DNA of 64,000 nt from positions 1,364,001 to 1,428,000 of the forward strand of contig MSED01000007.1 in assembly GCA_002099365.1 (NCBI GenBank), read 5' to 3'. Under the pieces are notes generated by a model. It made no database searches and was not told where the DNA came from. It saw only the letters and a list, made by a program, of their open reading frames with translations. Origin of the DNA: Phialophora verrucosa. Lineage: Eukaryota; Ascomycota; Eurotiomycetes; Chaetothyriales; Herpotrichiellaceae. Shown in pieces: positions 54,588 to 64,000 of the stretch. The position numbers were made by a program, and so were the translations under genes. Position 1 is the stretch's first letter, and each line of letters opens with the position of its first letter.

Positions 54588-57500
54588 TCAGTGGCCTGTT
54601 GACCCGTCCACAGGCCTAACACTGCCCAGTTCGCCATACAGCCCTCTTCCACGCGTGGTATCGTACGCACTAAGCACCCTCATCGTTTGCCCTCCCGTCG
54701 ACTCATCCCCGGCGCTGAATGCATATCCCCTCTGCTTCCTCATTCTCTGGACCTGTCTAACCTTCCTGACCGCTTTCTGGAACTGCTCCATCCGAGGTCG
54801 ATAATCCTGCACGTTGTACTTCTGAATCTCCTGCACATGGTGGTACTGCTGCGGGAAGTACATTCTCTTGGCGTATTTCCAGGCGAAGTCGCGGATGAGG
54901 CAGACTGGTGGCAGGACAAGGCAAAGCGCGTAGAATATGGGATAGCCGAACATGATGGGAATGATCCCGTCGAGTTCCGTGCTAAAGCCAGAGCCGATAT
55001 TTGGTGCTGCGTAGCTGTAGGCTGGGATGAAAGCCAGCCAGATTATGAAGGAGCCGGGTATGGCGAGCACGGTATACTTTGTCCAGACGTTCGTGATCAG
55101 CGCGGCCTTGCCGAGGACGACAAGGAGGATGGCGGTATATGTCGACATACCCCAGACCCAGTGGCCTGCGACTTTTCCGTCCTCCAGGATCCCGTCGTTG
55201 AGGAAGAAGTAACTGCTGAAGATATATGCCAGAATGGAATGGTAAAACCCGTTGGCAACCCAACTCCAGAAGGAATGCATGCGGAAAAACACGCCCTTTT
55301 GAGTGAGCTGGTAGAGTTGCGGGTACCGGTCCAGCAGACGCGCAGAGATGAACTGGTCGAAGACGCCCATTGCGAAGGGCGGGAAGAATGTGAACAGCAC
55401 GTTGTAGAAGGATAGGGTCCAGGATTCGTAAATGACCTGGCCAGAGAAGGAGTTTTGAAATGCGTACTACGAGCATCGTGTCAGCATATCAGCGTGCATG
55501 AAGAGGAAATCTCTGGCTTACCCAAAATTGTGTCATAAACATGGCGATATTCTTGTAAAACGAGTACAGAATGACTTTGCTGATGCGCTGGTAACTCCAT
55601 GCGCCGTGCACCAAAAGCAGTTTTCGCAGATATCGGAACTGTCCAATTGCAACGTCGGCACTTCGAGCGGCTTGAAGGCCTTCCACGCCGCTGATACCGA
55701 CCCCGACGTGAGCAGCTTGGATCATGGACACGTCGTTGGCTCCGTCACCGATAGCCAACAAAAGCGCCTTCAGATGCCGCTTGACGAGTTTGACGACCAA
55801 AGCTTTCTGCAGCGGTGAAACTCTGCAGCATATCACCGCCTTGCACATGACGGCCAAATCAAGGAATAATTTCTCCATGTCTTTTTCCAGGGCGAACGTC
55901 AAGGATTTGCCGTCGATGACAAGTGCAAGAACGTCTTGCTCGCCTGAGGCCGCCTGGCTTCTGACTGCGTCGTATTTCTTCTGGAGGCTGTGTCGAGTGG
56001 CGGTGGAATTCTCCTCGTTGATGATCAAAAGCGTCATGTCTTCACTGATCAGTTTGCAACTCATACCGATGTTGATGGCTGTCTCTTGTCTGTCGCCCGT
56101 AAGTACCCAGACCTTGATACCCGCCTGTTGCAGCGTGTGGATCGTGTCCGGCACACCATCTTGCAACCGATCTTCAATGGCTGTTGCGCCAAGTAGGTAA
56201 AGGTCACGCTCGATGATTTCGGCGGCCTTGTCCAGTTCTTCGGCGCGGTTACCTCCCACCGTTGTGGCTGCCTTGTCAAAAATCTGTTTCCAATCCTGGA
56301 ATTCTTGCTCGGGGATCTCGCGCATAGAGAGACACAGTGTTCGCAAACCCTCAGTGGCATAGTCCTCCAACTGCCGCAGGGTTACATCAACGACTTGATT
56401 ATCCTTGGCCAATCGTTCCAGAATCACAGTATCGGCTCCCTTGCAATAAATCCGAATCTTGCCGTCTGGACATCGGAAAACGGTTGACATGCGCTTTCTC
56501 GTTGAATTGAATTCGCACACGGCTAGTAGCTCATATTCCACCTCTTGCCCGTCGACTTGAACGATCACTGAGCGTGGCTTTCGCGCTACAAACCGATAGC
56601 CGAGCATAGCGGCGCCCTCGACAAGGGCCCCTTCATCGGGCGATGCAGCTTGGTATTTGATTTCGGATTTCTCGTCTTTGCGCTCGGGGATGACGGTATG
56701 GCAGACAGCCAGGAGAGAGAGAAACTGGTGAATGACTTCTCTGGTGGGATGCGACTTCAGGTTCTCGCAAAGTTGTCTGAAGTCATGGACTCCATCTAGA
56801 TCATCTGGACCTGTTGCTTTCACATCCTCGGGGACGACGCCGGCGTAGCGAATGCCCTGAATCGAGGACTGTCTGAACTCCATCATGTTGCAGGTCAGCG
56901 TCCCTGTCTTATCCGAGAAGATATACTCGATTTGCCCCAGTTCTTCCACAAGTGATGACGTTCGGCAGACTGCCGGAGTATCGGTGTTGGGATAGTACAT
57001 ATCGAGATCACTACTGATGAGAAACGCCTGGAAGTACTTCACGATCTCCACCGTCACAAAAAGTGAGAGGGGGACCAAGTTGGAGTACAAAATCCAGTAT
57101 GTGCAGAGGTCCAGAAAGAATTGCGAAACGGCGCTGTAGTCGCCGTAATAGAGGTATGTCAGTTTTTGACCGGCCGTCGCTCGAACAATGAGGTCGCCAA
57201 TGGTGCTGACCGCGCTGAGAACCAGGAGAATAGCCACAAGCATCAAAATCTGCTTGTTCAGCATTCTTTCCACGTCTGTACGCTTGATAGGGGTAGCTGT
57301 AGCATTTCGCATCAGTTTGGTTTCGTGGCCTGTGAAGACGACGACCCCGTGTACCCACGGTGTGTTCCGGAGAACAGCCCCTCGCAAAAGCAATTGCTCA
57401 GGCGTCAAAGGGAGCTCTTTCTCACTTCCGCCACCAGTCATGGTCAGAGTCGCCTCATAGGTGTAGAGACTGCTGTTGGGCTGCTCTGATCGCAATCGCC

Positions 57501-58746
57501 CGCTCAGTCGCCCCAGATCTGCAGGATTCACCAAGTGCACCGTTTCCGGAATGGCCTGTTTTATTTTCAGGTTTGTTTCGCCATCGAGGTTTGCGGTCTC
57601 GATATAACATAGACCTTCCGGCTCGGAGCTCGTGAGTAGAACCAGGTCGGCAGGGAACGGTTCTTCTGACTCGACTCGCACGATGTCCCCCACAGCGACA
57701 TTGATCCATTTCGTCTCGGTGAAGCTAGAGCCCTTCAGCACCTGCGCTTTGGAATCGTTCAGCGTCTTATCGGCCGTCTTCCGCTTCCAGTCTTCGACAT
57801 ACTCTTTGATGGCGGAAATCATCAGCACAATCAGCAAGGGCACAATAGTGGTATATCGATTGGTGGGCGAGACGTTGGGGACTTGTTGTAGGACGGCGGT
57901 GAACAAGAAGAACAAGTTTGCGTATTTGGAAAACTGTTCGAAGAGGAATTTCGGCAGGAAAGTCGCAATGTTGTATTTGGCGGTGGAAACATGGTTGTCG
58001 ACCCATTTGTTTGCAGAATTGGCCGGAGAGTTGTTGAGCTGGATGATCCTAGGACCAAGCGTTGACGGGTCGATCTTCTTCCTCCCGAAGAAGCCTTTGA
58101 TGCTGTCAAAGCTGAACTCCTTTTTCTCTCTGCCTGAAGAAGGCGTATCGTCGGTCCCTGCGGTGTCGACTCTCGAATGTCGCATTCCCGACTCTGTCAA
58201 GGGAAGATTCATGTCCGAATAGTTGCTGTCCCGGATGCCCACGATCCCTTTGGCCCTGTCCATCAACCCAGCCATCGACATAAGACTCGTTCGATCCCGC
58301 CTATGATGCCTTCCGACCACTTTGACGCCCCCACCGGGGATATTCTCGTCTGACGGTCCTCCATTGTCGTAGTATTTAAAGCCCGACTCTTCCTCAGCTA
58401 AGTCTTCGCCGTCTCCGTATCTCGCATAGTTGTGGAGGTCTGAGGTTTGAGAGAAGTTGTGCGTGCCATTGTCCATGTATGGCGCGGTAAAAGGTCTACT
58501 CGAGGAGCCCGCAGATGGGGCCTGACCAGGTGCGCCTGGTCTTCCACCACCGACAAAGTCATCGTAGCTGGTTGAGGGTCTGGGTTGAGGTTCGTCCGAG
58601 TCGTCGATATTGAATGCATTTAGCAGTTGCGAATCGTCCACAGGAGGGCGCTGCCCTGTACTGTAGGCCGGTTGCGACTGCCCCAGATCATCTAGTAGGT
58701 TGTTGTTGTAGTTGGCTGCTGGGGGCGCATTGGGCCTCCCGTCCAT
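54588..58746 (-). CDS. DRS2: P4-ATPase phospholipid flippase (Drs2 type)
   Basis: 1,367 residues from exons 58746-55522 and 55466-54588 (55-nt intron). The splice gives MTQFWYAFQNSFSGQ. It flips aminophospholipids to the cytosolic leaflet of Golgi/endosomal membranes, with a Cdc50-type partner. After a ~220-residue Gln/Ser/Pro N-terminus come RIIQLNNSPANSANKWVDNHV and the PEEPFPADL-like actuator stretch (SEEPFPADLVLLTSSEPEG). The catalytic D612 is in FSDKTGTLTCN; KGADTVILERLA and LTGDRQETAINIGMSCKLI follow, then GDGANDVSMIQAAHVGVGISGVEG. Ten membrane helices end with YPQLYQLTQKGVFF and a basic C-terminal tail (KAVRKVRQVQRMRKQRGY). Length matches Drs2. Confidence 0.95.
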
Positions 58747-59532
58747 TTCTCCAAAGCGCCAGATGCGTACAGGATGACGAGCAGGTCGCTGGCGTTACCG
58801 TGCCATAGAGATCACGAAAGTCTTCGATCGCAAGTGAGTGTGTCTGCTAGTGACATGTCGCGTTTAACAGAGGCCCGGGGTCACGACGTGAGCGACGTTG
58901 CTGTCCTCGTAAAGGTTGACGGTGACAATGGCAGACCAAGAAGTTCAAGTTCGGTTTGGATGCGTGGCCGCAGGCGGAGCAGCGACCTGGAGGCGCCCCC
59001 AAGGCCCCGTGCGGGCAAGCCTAGTGGCTGCAGTGGTTGGTCCCCGCCGAACTAGGTCTAGGGCCGAGTTTCCAATTAGCCAGGCACCCGCCTAATGTTA
59101 CAGCTCAATGGGCCCCAAGGACCCTGTCTCGACATATGAGTACTCCATACTGTGTACAGGATGCTGGGAATTTGGCAGCATGAGTCGTTTTCTTGGGACA
59201 TGGAGACATTCCCGTGACGAAGCAATGTCGAACATCGATCTCACCAGTTGACTCCTGAACGCTAGCACGAGGAAGCAATCATTCGACATGCTGGGCCGCT
59301 GGGAATGATCCAAGAGTTTAAAAATGGCACCCGAGACTGCACTGCCACTTCTGTCATCTTGAACTGTCTGAATCGACTCCTCATCAAGACCTCATTCATA
59401 CAACCTCAGATTTGTTTCGTCATATCCCAGTGTCCAGCTCGCCTCGTTAAAGCCTTGGAGACCGATTTGCTTAGACGTGACCTGATATGTATGGCTGGCT
59501 AGACGTTGCTTCATTATCTTTCGTTGCAGTGG
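58747..59532. other. Intergenic region
   Basis: 0.8 kb holding the flippase promoter and the 3' flank of RRP45. No other gene recognised. Confidence 0.5.
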
Positions 59533-60458
59533 TCATCTTTCATTCTCAGCTCTCAGCTCGGCGATCAATCCACCAACGTCCCGCTTGGTCGAATCCTCCG
59601 CTAATTTCTTAGCAACGATCCCATTGATCTCCTTTCCCTTGGCTAAGGCTGCGTTGATACATTTGAGGAGAACAACCGCATCAATCGCGCTTCCGCCCAT
59701 CTTCGAGACCTGACATAATTCGAAGTCGTTGACAGTAAAGGTCACCGATGTCTCCCGCACCTGCTCTTCGCTACGTGTGGCATCCAGTATTACGGTATCC
59801 CCCCCGTGGTAGAAGCTGAAGGTTATGCAGACTGGGTGGTGCATGATGCTCAGTGGCACCGGGACTCGCTCTGCCATGGTGTAAATGGTAACGTTCTCTC
59901 CGTCCACTGAGACGTCTGGCCGCCGAAAGTGTCGCAGTGCTGCTACGATGGCGACGCAGGAACAGTCGATCAGACCACCATCTGAGTCAAGAACATGGAC
60001 ATCGGCTCTAATCGACCAGCATTTGGCTCCGGAGATGATGCACAACGACTCGGTGTCGATGGCTCGTGACCTTCGAATCGCTTTTTCGAGAGTGCGCGAG
60101 AGGATCACTTCTTGCTCCGTTTGCCGTCCAACTTCGTATGCTGCAGACGCGATGGGGCTTAATTCTGTTGTGATAGTAAAGATGCCGTCGAACTTGCGCT
60201 CCTCTAAAGGCCTTGTGACTTCTGCCGAGATTTGAACATGTACCCTTCACGCGAAATTAGTGAGATTCGGCCGTGAAAGTCAGTCGCAGCCTACCTGGTT
60301 TTCCCAAGACGGGTGGTGACTGTTCCATATTCGTCCCCGAATTCTAGCTCGAGGCTTCTGAATTGGTCGAGACTCCGCCCATCGACACGAACGCCCTGCT
60401 GAAGTGCTTCTAGGATGAAACTTCGCTCGATGTTCGAGATGTCGACTTCGCGAGGCAT
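59533..60458 (-). CDS. RRP45: Exosome subunit Rrp45 (RNase PH fold)
   Basis: 291 residues from exons 60458-60295 and 60244-59533 (50-nt intron). The start MPREVDISNIERSFILEAL and VRVDGRSLDQFRSLELEFGDEYGTV are typical of Rrp45/EXOSC9. The join gives LGKTRVHVQISAEVTRPLEERKFDGIF. Then come TELSPIASAAYEVG, LCIISGAKCWSIRADVHVLDSDGGLIDCSCVA, and PLSIMHHPVCITFSF. It is one of six PH-domain subunits of the nuclear/cytoplasmic RNA exosome ring; in eukaryotes the ring itself is non-catalytic. The length is normal. Confidence 0.94.
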
Positions 60459-61733
60459 CTTCACGAATAGCCGCGCGCTAACCTATCATGGAGTTGCAAT
60501 CGGGCGCGCAGTAACATCGTTGTTCTCGACCTGCCGAGGGATGGCCAAGAAGGACTGTGTTCAGACTGGTAAACGGCTCTGGTAGCAGCATTTTTGTTGA
60601 AGGGAAATCAATTTGAAAGCTATTGGCTCTCGAGCTTCAGCCTCGCCAAGCCTTGTACCCGTGGCGAGAAGGTTTCGCCGTACTCGGGATACTGCGGAGT
60701 ATTGAGCCGGTCTGGTTAGAATTTTCTGTCGGCTGGCGACATCCGAACACGGGCCCAGCATTGGGACGATCTCGAGATGTGCGGTGCTTTATGAAACACA
60801 TTGTGTTCATCTCGTGCTCTACACACCCTCGAATACGAGTTATGACTCTATCAGAACACGGAGAAGACACGGCTTGGAATCACGTGATTCAAATTAACCT
60901 TCACATGCCACGTCCCGCGGGAGCAACTGCTGACGAACGTCCCGCTGGCTCCGAGTTGTTTCAAATTTTCCACACCTTGCGAGATAAGCAACAGGTACGT
61001 ACCTATCACGCTGACGCCATGCACGCCACAGGAGAAAAGGCCTCTCTCACCTCGTCCTGCCTGCCGGGTCCCGGCCTTGCGTCAGCCTTGTCAAGCTTTC
61101 GCATGGAGCCTCGCTAGCCTCACCCAAATCCATATTTGTTGGGTCACTATCGAAACTCCTTTCTCATGCCACCTTTCAGCTGTCCGATTGGCGTCGCCAT
61201 GCTCCGATTCCACTTTTCTTGCCATGCAAGTCGAGCCATCTGTCCTCCTTTACTCGGTACATGTTGGGAACATGATATGAGATTGATCTGACAAAATTGC
61301 GCCGCCCTCCACCACGTGCAAAACATACTCACTTCGTTATCAAGAATGTGGGCCTGTGGATGGGAAACTGGAAACTCTCATGCAATTCGAGCAGCTTCTT
61401 ACACCTTTTTCGCTGGAGTTTTTGTCCGTTCAGTACATTCCAGCATGGCTCCCTACTTCTTACTCCCCGTCGCCGCTTCATTTTCGGCCTTCGTCTCGCA
61501 TTTGCTCGATTGTTGGAACATTGTTCGGTGCCTGCTTTGTTACATTGACGACTCTCGGCCCAATACGTGGCAAATTGCTATATTTGCCGTGTTTGATCTT
61601 TGTTGTAAGAATCTTCCTTTGTTGTCGACACCGAATATTGCCTCCAGTGCCATACGTCAATTTATCCCTACCCTCTCGATGCCTCGAGCAATGAAACATC
61701 GACCCTAATCTTTTCCCTCAATAACCCGGGGGC
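60459..61733. other. Intergenic region with possible leader intron
   Basis: 1.3 kb between divergent RRP45 and the PRM10-like gene. A plus-strand frame from 60842 (MTLSEHGEDTAWNHVIQ...) runs into a good fungal intron (GTACGT at ~60995 to CACAG at ~61031) and then stays open to 61280. It may be a small unrecognised gene or part of the downstream leader. The CACGTG palindrome at 60877 lies inside it. Confidence 0.35.
60877..60890. promoter_or_regulatory. 14-bp palindrome GAATCACGTGATTC (E-box)
   Basis: Perfect palindrome around TCACGTGA, a known target of fungal bHLH proteins such as Cbf1 and SREBP-type factors; 419 bp upstream of RRP45. Confidence 0.4.
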
Positions 61734-64000
61734 ATGGCTGGAACTAACGACCACACCACACCCGATTCCGGCAACTCCAGCAACTCCAGCAACTCCTCAA
61801 CTCCGATCACGGGCACCCAGCAGGGCCTGAGAGCCTCTAGAAATGAACAAAGACAGCGCAGTAAGGTCAAATTCTCGAACGTGGCCGACGAGGAGGAACA
61901 GGATGGACTCGGAGAGACCTCCGCCCAGGCGGGCAGGCGAGCAGATATCCCGGAAATCCGACTGTCTGAATCAGCAGATGTTGCGGACCTGAGTCTCACA
62001 GCTTCTAGTTGGGCGGGAATAACCGATGCCGCCGCTGCTGAGGCCCAAGTCCGAGCCAGCAGGCTGCACAACAGGCTGAGCGACTCCATGATCCATCAGA
62101 AGCAACATCTCGGGTCCAAAACAACCCCCAGCATGACTCCTCAAGCGCTCGTCTCACCCAGCTCATCTCCTCCCACAAGTCCCGTTAGTGATTGGCCGGT
62201 CAAACTAGACGAGATCCCTCTCGAACCTCTCGGAAAAGACAAACGCCCCTACACCATCCTAGAGGATTCTACCGATGACGACGATAGCGACAGCGAGAAT
62301 GCGAAGAGTCTGAAGCCGAGCAATGAGAATTACCACGAAGCAAAACAACTTCTCCGAACCATTACCGGCCGCGACCAAAGCACTTGGCAACGTCAACCTA
62401 GATCCGGGACAGAGACACCGGCGGTGGATAAGCAGCTTCATGATCTCGATTATGTTCCACCTCCAGTCGATTACCGCCCAAGTCCTATTGCTCTAATACA
62501 CAAGCTCACAGCCCTGAAGCATAGCGGCTATACTGGGCCCAGCTACCGTGATGATCCCGGTTCGCCTCCATCGAGCAAGCATTCTCCGAAGGGCTATCAT
62601 TCTAGAGGCCATTCTCGAAACGGTTCCGAGATTCATGACTATTCGATAACCTCGTCGGGAAGGGCAACTCCTAAGCGACCAAAATGGTATGATAAAGGCG
62701 ATCCCGAACATTATCAGTCCAATGGATCACTGAGCGCCTTGCTTGCAACGACTGTCGCTTCCGCTTCCGCAGCCAGCCCTGAAGCAAGCAATTATGTCCC
62801 TCGGCCGGCGTATCACCAAGCGAAGTCTTCTCAAAGCATGATTGCCACTGCGGTAGATATAATTAAACATCCCACCAATTATTTCCATCACAAATCATCG
62901 AGCTCTATATTGGCGGATGAGGAGCGGGTTGTTCTCGATGTGGCTGAGATCATTGCCTGTCGAAAGTACCTGAAGAAGCTGGCCCGAAGCTTGATGGCTG
63001 TCGGGGCGCCATCCCACAGGTTGGAACAATATATGAATACTTCGGCACGTGCGCTCAACATCGACGCAGAGTTTCTCTATCTGCCGGGCTCTATGCTCGT
63101 GTCCATCAATGACAGGCTTACCATGAGTACTGAAGTCACGCTTGTCAGGGAATCCGGAGGCGTTGATCTCGGCAAGTTCAAAGACGTCTTCGACGTGTAC
63201 AAGCTGGTTATCCATGGCAAATACACTGCTGAAGAAGGAACCCGTGATCTCGGTGAGATCATGCAGAAACGGGGAAGGCATTCGCTACCACTGCGAATCT
63301 TTGCATACGGCATCGCCGCTATCTCAGTCGGGCCTTTCGCATTCTCAGCACGACCCGTCGACTTCGCCCCTAACTTCATCCTGGGCGCCACGCTCGGATT
63401 TCTACAGCTGGTCGTTGTCACCAAATCGGAACAGTTTTCGCATGTGTTCGAAGTGCTTGCCTCCGTCCTCATTGCCTTCGTCTCTCGAGGTTTGGGCTCT
63501 ATCTATCACAACGGTACTCCGGTATTTTGTTTCTCGGCAATCGCGCAGAGCAGTATAGCGCTCATCCTGCCGGGCTACATGGTGCTTTGCGCGGCATTGG
63601 AGCTCCAGAGCAAAAGCCTTGTTTCAGGATCTGTGAGAATGGTATATGCCATCATATATTCTCTATTCCTCGGTTTTGGCATCCTAATCGGTAATTCCCC
63701 TCTACCCCGGCCAATAGCAGTGCGTGCTGACAGGTGTCTATAGGAAGTGTCGTGATGGGTCTTATCTACCCACAAGCCCAAAGTGATGTGACCTGTCCCA
63801 TTCCAGCTTGGTGGGACGATTCCAATCACGGACCGAGACTTATATATGTCAGATTCATATGGGTGCCGATGTTCGCCATATGTCTGGCTATCATCAATCA
63901 GGCCAAATGGAAACAAATACCCGTCATGTCGCTGATCGCTTTTGTCGGGTACCAGGCGAATTTTTGGGTCTCTACGAAGCTCGCGAACAATATACAGGTT
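61734..64000 (+). CDS. PRM10/ThrE-like membrane transporter (3' end outside the window)
   Basis: Exon 1 61734-63690, 53-nt intron 63691-63743 (GTAATT...CTATAG), exon 2 from 63744 open to the edge; 738 residues visible. The first ~400 residues are disordered, Ser/Pro/His-rich and acidic in places. The domain related to bacterial threonine/serine exporter ThrE and yeast Prm10 (DUF1212) then starts at VLDVAEIIACRKYLKKLARSLMAVGAPSHRLEQYM. Hydrophobic helices follow (IFAYGIAAISVGPFAF, FILGATLGFLQLVVV, IALILPGYMVLCAALEL, LFLGFGILIG). The splice gives ILIGSVVMGLIYP. Probably a vacuolar or plasma-membrane amino-acid or related transporter. The C-terminal ThrE half is beyond the window. Confidence 0.9.

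Noticed and set aside
54687..55415. 242-codon plus-strand open frame
   Set aside because: Antisense to flippase exon 2; no recognisable domain.

Overview
This window is nuclear DNA from a filamentous ascomycete (Pezizomycotina). Evidence: short GT-AG introns of about 45-175 nt with CTRAY-like branch points, a Zn2Cys6 regulator, secreted Ser/Thr-rich wall proteins, and single-copy eukaryotic genes (PAN2, cap methyltransferase, MED22, DRS2 flippase, exosome RRP45, DHFR). A Eurotiomycete or Chaetothyriales-like fungus would fit, but the sequence alone cannot fix the order. I saw no rRNA, tRNA, CRISPR array or intact transposon.

Layout. 1-3.2 kb: 5' part of PAN2 (minus strand, cut by the window edge), divergent from a small RING-like protein. 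4.8-7.6 kb: intronless secreted family 2 glycosidase with bacterial-style architecture. 9.7-17.2 kb: MDR-type reductase, a 74-residue hypothetical protein, a type I sulfatase and a divergent sugar/quinate-type transporter. 17.5-19.5 kb: mRNA cap methyltransferase. 20-33.6 kb: the accessory heart of the window, a putative catabolic cluster (DHA2 efflux pump, NCS1 permease, SDR, Zn2Cys6 regulator, PuuE/cyclic-imidase-like hydrolase, amidase-signature enzyme). 33.6-38.2 kb: long gene-poor gap. 38.2-50 kb: 1,266-residue mucin-like protein with three Cys-rich C-terminal modules, a RING protein, an ICMT-like methyltransferase, a field of decayed repeats, and a secreted protein with 20 WxDW motifs. 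51.6-64 kb: conserved block (MED22, an enlarged DHFR, DRS2-type flippase, RRP45, start of a PRM10/ThrE-like transporter).

How the cluster may work (inference). NCS1 imports a small N-heterocycle. The SDR adjusts a ketone or alcohol. The PuuE/cyclic-imidase-like enzyme opens a cyclic ureide or imide, and the amidase releases ammonia from the resulting half-amide. This imidase plus amidase plus SDR set recalls the lower part of nicotinate catabolism in the Aspergillus nidulans hxn genes. Near-perfect palindromes of the form CGG-N5-CCG (CGGMACTKCCG) occur in three intergenic regions: upstream of the efflux pump, between permease and SDR, and between hydrolase and amidase. The first and third are identical 11-mers. 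They are good candidate targets of the cluster's own Zn2Cys6 protein. GATA-type nitrogen sites lie in three of the cluster's promoters as well.
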